From the NCBI GenBank assembly GCA_951230915.1, contig OX579637.1, positions 7,440,001-7,504,000 on the forward strand: DNA of 64,000 bases. The letters are read 5' to 3'. This DNA comes from Antitrichia curtipendula (Eukaryota > Streptophyta > Bryopsida > Hypnales > Leucodontaceae). The notes below the pieces were generated by a model. That model worked only from the letters and a program-made list of their open reading frames with translations. It searched no databases and was not told where the DNA came from. Position numbers and translations under genes: made by a program. Shown one piece after another: positions 11,761 to 26,100 of the stretch (the first letter of the stretch is position 1; each line of letters opens with the position of its first letter).

Positions 11761-14700
11761 CTATGTGGGGGTTCCATGCTTGTCGCAATATGCTAATTTT
11801 GTTACGTGCATAAAATATTAAAAGGATCCGCCATGCCCTGTAGTTTGGGGATCCAAATTCAAATGTCATGGAATTTGTTGGCCAATTGACTAGTTCCAAA
11901 AAATGTACAAGTTGTAAATAATCCCCACATGTAGAATCCCTGTGGGGATTCCATTCTTGCCGCAATATGCTAATTTTAATACGTGCATGAAATATTAAAA
12001 GGATCCGCCATGCCCTGGAGTTTGGGGATCCAATTTCAAATGTCATGGAATCTCTTGGCCAATTGACTAGCTCCAAAAAATGTACAAGTTGTAAATAATC
12101 CCTACATGTAGAATCCCTGTGGGCATTCCATTCATGCCGCAATATGCTAATTTTATAACGTGCATGAAATATTAAAAGGATCCGCCATGCCCTGGAGTTT
12201 GGGGAAACAAATTCAAATGTCATGGAAATTCTTGGCTAATTGACTAGTTCCAAAAAATGTACAAGTTGTAAATAATCCCTACATGTAGAATCCATGTGGG
12301 CATTCCATTCTTGCCGCAATCTGCTAATTTTAGTACGTGCATAAAATATTAAAAGGATCCGCCATGCCCTGGAGTTTAGTGATCCAAATTCAAATGTCAT
12401 GGAATGTGTTGGCCAATTGACTAGTTCCAAAAAATGTACAAGTTGTAAATAATCCCTACATGTAGAATCCCTGTGGGGAATCCCTTTTTGCTGCAATATA
12501 CTAATTTTATTACGTGCATCAAATATTAAAAGGATCCGCCATGCCCTGTAGTTTGGGAATCCAGATTGAAATGTCATGGAATTTCTCGCCCAATTGACTA
12601 GTTCAAAAGAATGTACAAGTTGTAAATAATCCCTACATGTAGAATCCCTGTGGCCATTCCCTTCTTGCCGCAATATGCTAATTTTATTACGTGCATAAGA
12701 TATTAAAAGGATCCGCCATGCCCTGTGGTGTGGGGATCCAAATTCAAATGTCATGGAAATTCTTGGCCAATTAACTAGTTCCAAAAAATGTACAAGTTGT
12801 AAATAATCCCCACATGTAGAATCCATGTGGGGATTCCATTCTTGCCGCAATATACTAATTTTATTACGTGCATGAAATATTAAAAGGATCCTACATGCCC
12901 TGTAGTTAAGGGATCCAAATTCAAATGTTATGGAATATGTTGGCCAATTGACTAGTTCAAAGAATGTACAAGTTGTAAATAATCCCCACATGTAGAATCC
13001 ATGTGGGGATTCCATTCTTGCCGCAATATGCTAATTTTAGTACGTGCATGAAATATTAAAAGGATCCGCCATGCCCTGTGGTGTGGGGATTCAAATTCAA
13101 ATGTCATGGATACTCTTGGCCAATTGACTAGTTCCAAAAAATGTACAAGTTGTAAATAATCCCTACATGTAGAATCCATGTGGGGATTCCATTCTTGCCG
13201 CAATATGCTAATTTTAGTACGTGCATGAAATATTAAAAGGATCCGCCATGCCCTGTAGTTTGGGGATCCAAATTCAAATGTCATGGAATTTCTTGGCCAA
13301 TTGACTAGTTCCAAAAAATGTACAAGTTGTAAATAATCCCTACATGTAGAATCCATGTGGGCATTCCATTCTTGCCGCAATATGCTAATTTTATTACGTG
13401 CATAAAATATTAAAAGGATCCGCCATGCCCTGTGGTGTAGGGATCCAAATTCAAATGTCATGGAATTTCTTGGCGAATTGACTAGTTCCAAAAATTGTAC
13501 AAGTTGTAAATAATTCCCACATGTAGAATCCATGTGGGGATTCCATTCTTGCCGCAATATGCTAATTTTATTACGTGCATCAAATATTAAAAGGATCCGC
13601 CATGCCCTGTAGTTTAGGGATCCAAATTCAAATGTCATGGAATTTCTCGCCCAATTGACTAGTTCAAAAGAATGTACAACTTGTAAATAATCCCCACATG
13701 TAGAATCCATGTGGGGATTCCATTCTTGCCGCAATATGCTAATATTATTACGTGCATAAAATATTAAAGGGATCCGCCGTGCCCTGTAGTTTGGGGATCC
13801 AAATTCAAATGTCATGGAATTTCTTGGCCAATTGACTAGTTCCAAAAAATGTACAAGTTGTAAATAATCCCCACATGTAGAATCCCTGTGGGGATTCCAT
13901 TCTTGCCGCAATATGCTAATTTTAATACGTGCATGAAATATTAAAAGGATCCGCCATGCCCTGGAGTTTAGGGATCCAATTTCAAATGTCATGGAATCTT
14001 TTGGCCAATTGACTAGCTCCAAAAAATGTACAAGTTGTAAATAATCCCTACATGTAGAATCCCTATGGGCATTCCATTCATGCCGCAATATGCTAATTTC
14101 ATAACGTGCATGAAATACTAAAAGGATCCGCCATGCCCTGGAGTTTGGGGAAACAAATTCAAATGTCCTGGAATTTGTTGGCCAATTGACTAGTTCCAAA
14201 AAATATACAAGTTGTTAATAATCCCCACATGTAGAATCCATGTGGGGGTTCCATTCTTGCCGCAATATGCTAATTTTATTACGTGCATAAAATATTAAAA
14301 GGATCCGCCATGCCCTGTAGTTTGGGGATCCAAATTCAAATGTCATGGAATTTCTTGGCCAATTGACTAGTTCCAAAAAATGTACAAGTTGTAAATAATC
14401 CCCACATGTAGAATCCCTGTGGGGATTCCATTCTTGCCGCAATATGCTAATTTTATTACGTGCATGAAGTAATAAAAGAATCCGCCATGCCCTGTAGTTT
14501 GGGGATCGAAATTCAAATGTCATGGAATTTCTGGACCAATTAACTAGTTCCAAAAAATGTACAAGTTGTAAATAATCCCCACATGTAGAATCCATGTGGG
14601 GGTTCCATTCATGCCGGAATATGCTAATTTTAATATGTGCATGAAATATTAAAAGGATCCGCCATGCCCTGTAGTTTGGGGATCCAAATTCAAATGTCAT

Positions 14701-14768
14701 GGAATTTGTTGGCCAATTGACTAGTTCCAAAAAATGTACAAGTTGTTAATAATCCCCACATGTAGAAT
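11761..14768 (+). repeat. 17-unit HOR of 3008 bp, copy 1
   Basis: Anchored on CTATGTGGGGG at 11761, which recurs at 14769 and 17777, exactly 3008 bp apart (17 units minus 1 bp). Unit order is shared with the next copy. It includes the GGGGAAACAAATTC unit, the ACTAATTTTATTACGTGCATC unit type, ATTCCCACATG and CTAATTTCATAACG. Upstream of about 11630 the 3008-bp correspondence stops. Confidence 0.83.
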
Positions 14769-17700
14769 CTATGTGGGGGTTCCATGCTTGCCGCAATATG
14801 CTAATTTTGTTACGTGCATAAAATATTAAAAGGATCCGCCATGCCCTGTAGTTTGGGGATCCAAATTCAAATGTCATGGAAATTCTTGGCCAATTGACTA
14901 GTTCCAAAAAATGTACAAGTTGTAAATAATCCCCACATGTAGAATCCCTGTGGGGATTCCATTCTTGCCGCAATATGCTAATTTTAATACGTGCATGAAA
15001 TATTAAAAGGATCCGCCATGCCCTGGAGTTTGGGGATCCAATTTCAAATGTCATGGAATCTCTTGGCCAATTGACTAGCTCCAAAAAATGTACAAGTTGT
15101 AAATAATCCCTACATGTAGAATCCCTGTGGGCATTCCATTCATGCCGCAATATGCTAATTTTTTAACGTGCATGAAATATTAAAAGGATCCGCCATGCCC
15201 TGGAGTTTGGGGAAACAAATTCAAATGTCATGGAAATTCTTGGCCAATTGACTAGTTCCAAAAAATGTACAAGTTGTAAATAATCCCTACATGTAGAATC
15301 CATGTGGGCATTCCATTCTTGCCGCAATCTGCTAATTTTAGTACGTGCATAAAATATTAAAAGGATCCGCCGTGCCCTGTAATTTGGGGATCCAAATTCA
15401 AATGTCATGGAATTTCTTGGCCAATTGACTAGTTCCAAAAAATGTACAAGTTGTAAATAATCCCTACATGTAGAATCCCTGTGGGGAATCCCTTTTTGCT
15501 GCAATATACTAATTTTATTACGTGCATCAAATATTAAAAGGATCCGCCATGCCCTGTAGTTTGGGAATCCAGATTGAAATGTCATGGAATTTCTCGCCCA
15601 ATTGACTAGTTCAAAAGAATGTACAAGTTGTAAATAATCCCTACATGTAGAATCCCTGTGGCCATTCCCTTCTTGCCGCAATATGCTAATTTTATTACGT
15701 GCATAAGATATTAAAAGGATCCGCCATGCCCTGTGGTGTGGGGATCCAAATTCAAATGTCATGGAAATTCTTGGCCAATTAACTAGTTCCAAAAAATGTA
15801 CAAGTTGTAAATAATCCCCACATGTAGAATCCCTGTAGGCATTCCCTTCTTGCCGCAATATACTAATTTTATTACGTGCATGAAATATTAAAAGGATCCT
15901 ACATGCCCTGTAGTTAAGGGATCCAAATTCAAATGTTATGGAATATGTTGGCCAATTGACTAGTTCAAAGAATGTACAAGTTGTAAATAATCCCCACATG
16001 TAGAATCCATGTGGGGATTCCATTCTTGCCGCAATATGCTAATTTTAGTACGTGCATGAAATATTAAAAGGATCCGCCATGCCCTGTGGTGTGGGGATTC
16101 AAATTCAAATGTCATGGATACTCTTGGCCAATTGACTAGTTCCAAAAAATGTACAAGTTGTAAATAATCCCTACATGTAGAATCCATGTGGGGATTCCAT
16201 TCTTGCCGCAATATGCTAATTTTAGTACGTGCATGAAATATTAAAAGGATCCGCCATGCCCTGTAGTTTGGGGATCCAAATTCAAATGTCATGGAATTTC
16301 TTGGCCAATTGACTAGTTCCAAAAAATGTACAAGTTGTAAATAATCCCTACATGTAGAATCCATGTGGGCATTCCATTCTTGCCGCAATATGCTAATTTT
16401 ATTACGTGCATAAAATATTAAAAGGATCCGCCATGCCCTGTGGTGTAGGGATCCAAATTCAAATGTCATGGAATTTCTTGGCGAATTGACTAGTTCCAAA
16501 AATTGTACAAGTTGTAAATAATTCCCACATGTAGAATCCATGTGGGGATTCCATTCTTGCCGCAATATGCTAATTTTATTACGTGCATCAAATATTAAAA
16601 GGATCCGCCATGCCCTGTAGTTTAGGGATCCAAATTCAAATGTCATGGAATTTCTCGCCCAATTGACTAGTTCAAAAGAATGTACAACTTGTAAATAATC
16701 CCCACATGTAGAATCCATGTGGGGATTCCATTCTTGCCGCAATATGCTAATATTATTACGTGCATAAAATATTAAAAGGATCCGCCGTGCCCTGTAGTTT
16801 GGGGATCCAAATTCAAATGTCATGGAATTTCTTGGCCAATTGACTAGTTCCAAAAAATGTACAAGTTGTAAATAATCCCCACATGTAGAATCCCTGTGGG
16901 GATTCCATTCTTGCCGCAATATGCTAATTTTAATACGTGCATGAAATATTAAAAGGATCCGCCATGCCCTGGAGTTTAGGGATCCAATTTCAAATGTCAT
17001 GGAATCTCTTGGCCAATTGACTAGCTCCAAAAAATGTACAAGTTGTAAATAATCCCTACATGTAGAATCCCTATGGGCATTCCATTCATGCCGCAATATG
17101 CTAATTTCATAACGTGCATGAAATACTAAAAGGATCCGCCATGCCCTGGAGTTTGGGGAAACAAATTCAAATGTCCTGGAATTTGTTGGCCAATTGACTA
17201 GTTCCAAAAAATATACAAGTTGTTAATAATCCCCACATGTAGAATCCATGTGGGGGTTCCATTCTTGCCGCAATATGCTAATTTTATTACGTGCATAAAA
17301 TATTAAAAGGATCCGCCATGCCCTGTAGTTTGGGGATCCAAATTCAAATGTCATGGAATTTCTTGGCCAATTGACTAGTTCCAAAAAATGTACAAGTTGT
17401 AAATAATCCCCACATGTAGAATCCCTGTGGGGATTCCATTCTCGCCGCAATATGCTAATTTTATTACGTGCATGAAGTAATAAAAGAATCCGCCATGCCC
17501 TGTAGTTTGGGGATCGAAATTCAAATGTCATGGAATTTCTGGACCAATTAACTAGTTCCAAAAAATGTACAAGTTGTAAATAATCCCCACATGTAGAATC
17601 CATGTGGGGGTTCCATTCTTGCCGGAATATGCTAATTTTAATATGTGCATGAAATATTAAAAGGATCCGCCATGCCCTGTAGTTTGGGGATCCAAATTCA

Positions 17701-17776
17701 AATGTCATGGAATTTGTTGGCCAATTGACTAGTTCCAAAAAATGTACAAGTTGTTAATAATCCCCACATGTAGAAT
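14769..17776 (+). repeat. 17-unit HOR of 3008 bp, copy 2
   Basis: Near-identical to the preceding copy, with scattered substitutions. For example, near 15370 this copy reads GTGCCCTGTAATTTGG where copy 1 reads ATGCCCTGGAGTTTAG. Near 15830 the right hairpin arm reads CTGTAGGC where copy 1 has ATGTGGGG. Such clustered differences look like short conversion tracts. Confidence 0.83.
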
Positions 17777-19410
17777 CTATGTGGGGGTTCCATGCTTGCC
17801 GCAATATGCTAATTTTGTTACGTGCATAAAATATTAAAAGGATCCGCCATGCCCTGTAGTTTGGGGATCCAAATTCAAATGTCATGGAATTTCTTGGCCA
17901 ATTGACTAGTTCCAAAAAATGTACAAGTTGTAAATAATCCCCACATGTAGAATCCCTGTGGGGATTCCATTCTTGCCGCAATATGCTAATTTTAATACGT
18001 GCATGAAATATTAAAAGGATCCGCCATGCCCTGGAGTTTGGGGATCCAATTTCAAATGTCATGGAATCTCTTGGCCAATTGACTAGCTCCAAAAAATGTA
18101 CAAGTTGTAAATAATCCCTACATGTAGAATCCCTGTGGGCATTCCATTCATGCCGCAATATGCTAATTTTATAACGTGCATGAAATATTAAAAGGATCCG
18201 CCATGCCCTGGAGTTTGGGGAAACAAATTCAAATGTCATGGAAATTCTTGGCCAATTGACTAGTTCCAAAAAATGTACAAGTTGTAAATAATCCCTACAT
18301 GTAGAATCCATGTGGGCATTCCATTCTTGCCGCAATCTGCTAATTTTAGTACGTGCATAAAATATTAAAAGGATCCGCCGTGCCCTGTAATTTGGGGATC
18401 CAAATTCAAATGTCATGGAATTTCTTGGCCAATTGACTAGTTCCAAAAAATGTACAAGTTGTAAATAATCCCTACATGTAGAATCCCTGTGGGGAATCCC
18501 TTTTTGCTGCAATATACTAATTTTATTACGTGCATCAAATATTAAAAGGATCCGCCATGCCCTGTAGTTTGGGAATCCAGATTGAAATGTCATGGAATTT
18601 CTCGCCCAATTGACTAGTTCAAAAGAATGTACAAGTTGTAAATAATCCCTACATGTAGAATCCCTGTGGCCATTCCCTTCTTGCCGCAATATGCTAATTT
18701 TATTACGTGCATAAGATATTAAAAGGATCCGCCATGCCCTGTGGTGTGGGGATCCAAATTCAAATGTCATGGAAATTCTTGGCCAATTAACTAGTTCCAA
18801 AAAATGTACAAGTTGTAAATAATCCCCACATGTAGAATCCCTGTAGGCATTCCCTTCTTGCCGCAATATACTAATTTTATTACGTGCATGAAATATTAAA
18901 AGGATCCTACATGCCCTGTAGTTAAGGGATCCAAATTCAAATGTTATGGAATATGTTGGCCAATTGACTAGTTCAAAGAATGTACAAGTTGTAAATAATC
19001 CCCACATGTAGAATCCATGTGGGGATTCCATTCTTGCCGCAATATGCTAATTTTAGTACGTGCATGAAATATTAAAAGGATCCGCCATGCCCTGTGGTGT
19101 GGGGATTCAAATTCAAATGTCATGGATACTCTTGGCCAATTGACTAGTTCCAAAAAATGTACAAGTTGTAAATAATCCCTACATGTAGAATCCATGTGGG
19201 GATTCCATTCTTGCCGCAATATGCTAATTTTAGTACGTGCATGAAATATTAAAAGGATCCGCCATGCCCTGTAGTTTGGGGATCCAAATTCAAATGTCAT
19301 GGAATTTCTTGGCCAATTGACTAGTTCCAAAAAATGTACAAGTTGTAAATAATCCCTACATGTAGAATCCATGTGGGCATTCCATTCTTGCCGCAATATG
19401 CTAATTTTAT
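17777..19410 (+). repeat. 17-unit HOR, partial copy 3 (about 9 units)
   Basis: Follows copy 2 at offset 3008 bp until about 19410. There it switches to GTGCGTGAAGTATT and GGGGATCGAAATTC, which match the block near 4370 rather than copy 2. It shares with copy 2 the markers that separate copies 1 and 2 (GTGCCCTGTAATTTGG near 18380, CTGTAGGC near 18842), so copy 3 is the closer relative of copy 2. Confidence 0.78.
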
Positions 19411-22400
19411 TACGTGCGTGAAGTATTAAAAGGATCCGCCATGCCCTGTAGTTTGGGGATCGAAATTCAAATGTCATGGAATTTCTTGGGCAATTGACTA
19501 GTTCCAAAAAATGTACAAGTTGTAAATAATCCCTACATGTAGAATCCCTGTAGGCATTCCCTTCTTGCCGCAATATACTAATTTTATAACGTGCATGAAA
19601 TATTAAAAGGATCCTACATGCCCTGTAGTTAAGGGATCCAAATTCAAATGTTATGGAATATGTTGACCAATTGACTAGTTCAAAGAATGCACAAGTTGTA
19701 AATAATCCCCACATGTAGAATCCATGTGGGGATTCCATTCTTGCCGCAATATGCTAATTTTAGTACGTGCATGAAATATTAAAAGGATCCGCCATGCCCT
19801 GTGGTGTGGGGATCCAAATTCAAATGTCATGGAAATTCTTGGCCAGTTGACTAGTTCCAAAAAATGTACAAGTTGTAAATAATCCCTACATGTAGAATCC
19901 ATGTGGGGATTCCATTCATGCCGCAATATGCTAATTTTATAACGTGCATGGAGTATTAAAAGGATCCGCCATGCCCTGTAGTTTGGGGATCGAAATTCAA
20001 ATGTCATGGAATTTCTGGACCAATTAACTAGTTCCAAAAAATGTACAAGTTGTAAATAATCCCCACATGTAGAATCCATGTGGGGGTTCCATTCTTGCCG
20101 CAATATGCTAATTTTATAACGTGCATGAAGTATTAAAAGGATCCGCCATGCCCTGTAGTTTGGGGATCCAAATTCAAATGTCATGGAATTTCTGGACCAA
20201 TTAACTAGTTCCAAAAAATGTACAAGTTGTAAATAATCCCCACATGTAGAATCCATATGGGGGTTCCATTCTTGCCGGAATATGCTATTTTTAATACGTG
20301 CATGAAATATTAAAAGGATCCGCCATGCCCTGGAGTTTGGGGATCCAAATTCAAATGTCATGGAATTTCTTAGCCAATTGACTAGTTCCAAAAAATGTAC
20401 AACTTGTAAATAATCCCCACATGTAGAATCCATGTGGGGATTCCATTCATGCCGCAATATGCTAATTTTATAACGTGCATGGAGTATTAAAAGGATCCGC
20501 CATGCCCTGTAGTTTGGGGATCGAAATTCAAATGTCATGGAATTTCTGGACCAATTAACTAGTTCCAAAAAATGTACAAGTTGTAAATAATCCCCACATG
20601 TAGAATCCATGTGGGGGTTCCATTCTTGCCGGAATATGCTATTTTCAATACGTGCATGAAATATTAAAAGGATCCGCCATGCCCTGGAGTATGGGAATCC
20701 AAATTCAAATGTCATGGAATTTCTTAGCCAATTGACTAGTTCCAAAAAATGTACAACTTGTAAATAATCCCCACATGTAGAATCCATGTGGGGGTTCCAT
20801 TCTTGCCGCAATATGCTAATTTTAATACGTGCATGAAATGTTAAAAGGGTCCGCCATGCCCTGTAGTTTGGGGATCCAAATTGAAATGTCATGGAATTTC
20901 TTGGCCAATTGACTAGTTCCAAAAAATGTACAAGTTGTAAATAATCCCCACATGTAGAATCCATGTGGGCATTCCTTTCTTGCCGCAATATGCTAATTTT
21001 AATACGTGCATGAAATATTAAAAGGATCCGCCATGCCCTGGAGTTTGGGGATCCAATTTCAAATGTCATGGAATTTCTTGGCCAATTGACTAGTTCCAAA
21101 AAATGTACAAGTTGTAAATAATCCCTACATGTAGAATCCCTGTGGGCATTCCCTTCTTGCCGCTATATACTAATTTTATTACGTGCATGACATATTAAAA
21201 GGATCCGCCATGCCCTGGAGTTTTGGGATCCAAATTCAAATGTCCTTGAATTTCTCGCCCAATTGACAAGTTCCAAAGAATGTACAAGTTGTAAATAATC
21301 CTCACATGTAGAATCCCTGTGGGGATTCTATTCTTGCCTCAATATGCTAATTTTAATACGTGCATAAAATATCAAAAAGGTCCGCCATGTCCTGTACTTT
21401 GGGGATCCAAATTCAAATGTCATGGAATTTCTTGGCCAATTGACTAGTTCCAAAAAATGTACAAGTTGTTAATAATCCCCACATGTAGAATCCATGTGGG
21501 GATTCCATTCTTGCCGCATTCTGCTAATTTTATTACGTGCATAACATATTAAAAGGATCCGCCATGCCCTGTAGTTTGGGGATCCAAATTCAAATGTCAT
21601 GGAATTTCTCGCCCAATTGACTAGTTCAAAAGAATGTACAAGTTGTAAATAATCCCCACATGTAGAATCCATGTGGGGATTCCATTCTTGCCGCAATATG
21701 CTAATTTTATAACGTGCATGAAGTATTAAAAGAATCCGCCATGCCCTGTAGTTTGGGGATCGAAATTCAAATGTCATGGAATTTCTGGACCAATTAACTA
21801 GTTCCAAAAAATGTACGAGTTGTAAATAATCCCCACATGTAGAATCCATGTGGGGGTTCCATTCTTGCCGGAATATGCTATTTTTAATACGTGCATGAAA
21901 TATTAAAAGGATCCGCCATGCCCTGGAGTTTGGGGATCCAAATTCAAATGTCATGGAATTTCTTAGCCAATTGACTAGTTCCAAAAAATGTAGAACTTGT
22001 AAATAATCCCCACATGTAGAATCCATGTGGGGGTTCCATTCTTGCCGCAATATGCTAATTTTAATACGTGCATGAAATGTTAAAAGGGTCCGCCATGCCC
22101 TGTAGTTTGGGGATCCAAATTGAAATGTCATGGAATTTCTTGGCCAATTGACTAGTTCCAAAAAATGTACAAGTTGTAAATAATCCCCACATGTAGAATC
22201 CATGTGGGGATTCCATTCTTGCCGCAATATGCTAATTTTATAACGTGCATGAAATATTAAAAGGATCCGCCATGCCCTGTAGTTTGGGGATCCAAATTCA
22301 AATGTCATGGAATTTGTTGGCCAATTGACTAGTTCCAAAAAATGTACAAGTTGTTAATAATCCCCACATGTAGAATCTATGTGGGGGTTCCATTCTTGCC

Positions 22401-23130
22401 GCAATATGCTAATTTTGTTACGTGCATAAAATATTAAAAGGGTCCGCCATGCCCTGTAGTTTGGGGATCCAAATTCAAATGTCATGGAATTTGTTGGCCA
22501 ATTGACTAGTTCCAAAAAATGTACAAGTTGTAAATAATTCCCACATGTAGAATCCCTGTGGGGATTCCATTCTTGCCGCAATATGCTAATTTTAATACGT
22601 GCATAAAATATTAAAAGGATCCGCCATGCCCTGTAATTTGGGGATCCAAATTCAAATGTCATCGAATTTCTCGCCCAATTGACTAGTTCCAAAAATTGTA
22701 CAAGTTGTAAATAATCCCCACATGTAGAATCCATGTGGGGATTCCATTCTTGGCGCAATATGCTAATTTTAATACGTGCATAAAATATTAAAAGGATCCG
22801 CCATGCCCTGTAGTTTGGGCATCCAAATTCAAATGTCATGGAATTTCTTGGCCAATTGACTAGTTCAAAGAAATGTACAAGTGTAAATAATCCCCACATG
22901 TAGAATCCCTGTGGGAATCCATTCTTGCTGCAATATGCTAATTTTAATACGTGCATGAAAAATTAAAAGGATTCGCCGTGCCCTGTAGTTTGGGAATCCA
23001 AATTCAAATGTCAGGGAATTTCTCGCCCAATTGACTAGTTCAAAAGAATGTACAAGTTGTAAATAATTCCCACATGTAGAATTCCTGTGGGGATTCCATT
23101 CTTGCCGCATTCTGCTAATTTTAATACGTG
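19411..23130 (+). repeat. Mixed satellite units between two HOR domains
   Basis: About 21 units without one clear long period. It holds a local 3-unit duplication at about 19900-20960 and a block near 21220-21600 related to 1930 and 5113. It also carries another AATCTATGTGGG unit at 22374 and a 1-bp deletion at about 22881 (ACAAGTGTAAATAATCC). No non-satellite sequence is seen. Confidence 0.75.
19900..20960 (+). repeat. Local 3-unit (531 bp) tandem duplication
   Basis: The rare string GTGCATGGAGTATT occurs near 19944 and 20475, exactly 531 bp apart. It is followed both times by CTGGACCAATTAACTAG and then GCCGGAATATGCTATTTT or a close relative. The two 3-unit blocks differ by only a few substitutions. 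Confidence 0.75.
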
Positions 23131-26100
23131 CATGAAATATTAAAAGGATCCGCCATGCCCTGTAGTTTGGGGATCCAAATTCAAATGTCATGGAATTTCT
23201 TGGCCAATTCACTAGTTCCAAAAAATGTACAAGTTGTAAATAATCCCCACATGTAGAATCCATGTGGGGGTTCCATTCTTGCCGCAATATGCTAATTTTA
23301 ATACGTGCATGAAATATTAAAAGGATCCGCCATGCCCTGTAGTTTGGGGATCCAAATTCAAATGTCATGGAATTTCTTGGCCAATTGACTAGTTCCAAAA
23401 AATGTACAAGTTGTAAATAATCCCCACATGTAGAATCCATGTGGGGGTTCCATTCTTGCCGCAATATGCTAATTTTAATACGTGCATGAAATGTTAAAAG
23501 GATCGGCCATGCCCTGTAGTTTGGGGATCCAAATTGAAATGTCATGGAATTTCTCGCCCAATTGACTAGTTCCAAAAAATGTACAAGTTGTAAATAATCC
23601 CCACATGTAGAATCCATGTGGGGGTTCCATTCTTGCCGCAATATGCTAATTTTAATACGTGCATGAAATATTAAAAGGATCCGCCATGCCCTGGAGTTTG
23701 GGGATCCAAATTGAAATGTCATGGAATTTCTTGGCCAATTGACTAGTTCCAAAAAATGTACAAGTTGTAAATAATCCCCACATGTAGAATCCATGTGGGG
23801 ATTCCATTCTTGCCGCAATATGCTAATTTTATTACGTGCATAAAATATTAAAAGGATCCGCCATGCCCTGGAGTTTGGGGATCCAATTTCAAATGTCATG
23901 GAATTTCTTGGCCAATTGACTAGTTCCAAAAAATGTACAAGTTGTTAATAATCCCCACATGTAGAATCCCTGTGAGGGTTCCATTCTTGCCGCAATATGC
24001 TAATTTTAATACGTGCATGAAATATTAAAAGGGTCCGCCATGCCCTGTAGTTTGGGGATCCAAATTGAAATGTCATGGAATTTCTTGGCCAATTGACTAG
24101 TTCCAAAAAATATACAAGTTGTAAATAATCCCCACATGTAGAATCCATGTGGGGATTCCATTCTTGCCGCAATATGCTAATCTTATTACGTGCATAAAAT
24201 ATTAAAAGGATCCGCCATGCCCTGTAATTTGGGGATCCCAATCCAAATGTCATGGAATTTCTTGGCCAATTGACGAGTTCCAAAAAATGTACAAGTTGTT
24301 AATAATCCCCACATGTAGAATCCCTGTGGGGATTCCATTCTTGCAGCAATCTGCTAATTTTAATACGTGCATGAAATATTAAAAGGATCCGCCATGCCCT
24401 GGAGTTTAGGGATCCAAATTCAAATGTCATTGAATTTCTTGGCCAATTGACTAGTTCCAAAAAATGTACAAGTTGTAAATAATCCCCACATGTAGAATCC
24501 ATGTGGGGGTTCCATTCTTGCCGCAATATGCTAATTTTAATACGTGCATGAAATATTAAAAGGATCCGCCATGCCCTGGAGTTTGGGGATCCAAATTCAA
24601 ATGTCATGGAATTTCTTGGCCAATTGACTAGATCAAAACAATGTACAAGTTGTAAATAATCCCTACATGTAGAATCCCTGTGGGCATTCCCTTCTTGCCG
24701 CAATATGCTAATTTTAATACGTGCATGAAATATTAAAAGGATCCGCCATGCCCTGGAGTTTTGGGATCTAAATTCAAATGTCATCGAATTTCTCGCCCAA
24801 TTCACAAGTTCCAAAGAATGTACAAGTTGTAAATAATCCCCACATGTAGAATCCCTGTGGGGATTCTATTCTTGCCGCAATATGCTAATTTTAATACGTG
24901 CATGAAATATTAAAAGGATTCGCCATGCCCTGGAGTTTTGGAATCTAAATTCAAATGTCATCGAATTTCTCGCCCAATTGACAAGTTCCATAGAATGTAG
25001 AAGTTGTAAATAATCCCCACATGTAGAATCCCTGTGGGGATTCTATTCTTGCCGCAATATGCTAATTTTAATACGTGCATAAAATATTAAAAGGATCCGC
25101 CATGCCCTGTAGTTTGGGGATCCAAATTCAAATGTCATGGAATTTCTTGGCTAATTGACTAGTTCCAAAAAATGTACAAGTTGTAAATAATCCCCACATG
25201 TAGAATCCATGTGAAGGTTCCATTCTTGCCGCAATAGGCTAATTTTAATACGTGCATGAAATATTAAAAGGATCCGCCATGCCCTGGAGTTTAGGGATCC
25301 AAATTCAAATGTCATGGAATTTCTTGGCCAATTGACTAGTTCCAAAAAATGTACAAGTTGTTAATAATCCCCACATGTAGAATCCATGTGGGCATTCCCT
25401 TCTTGCCGCAATATGCTAATTTTAATACGTGCATGAAATATTAAAAGGATCCGCCATGCCCTGGAGTTTAGGGATCCAATTTCAAATGTCATGGAATTTC
25501 TGAGTCAATTGACTAGTTCCAAAAAATGTACAAGTTGTAAATAATCCCTACATGTAGAATCCCTGTGGGCATTCCCTTCTTGCCGCAGTATGCTAATTTT
25601 AATACGTGCATGAAATATAAAAAGATCCGCCATGCCCTGGAGTTTTGGGATCTAAATTCAAATGTCATCGAATTTCTCGCCCAATTGACAAGTTCCAAAG
25701 AATGTACAAGTTGTTAATAATCCCCACATGTAGAATCCATGTGGGGATTCCATTCTTGCCGCATTCTGCTAATTTTATTACGTGCAGAACATATTAAAGG
25801 GATCCGCCATGCCCTGTAGTTTGGGGATCCAAATTCAAATGTCATGGAATTTCTCGCCCAATTGACTAGTTCAAAAGAATGTACAAGTTGTAAATAATCC
25901 CCACATGTAGAATCCATGTGGGGATTCCATTCTTGCCGCAATATGCTAATTTTATAACGTGCATGAAGTATTAAAAGAATCCGCCATGCCCTGTAGTTTG
26001 GGGATCGAAATTCAAATGTCATGGAATTTCTGGACCAATTAACTAGTTCCAAAAAATGTACAAGTTGTAAATAATCCCCACATGTAGAATCCATGTGGGG

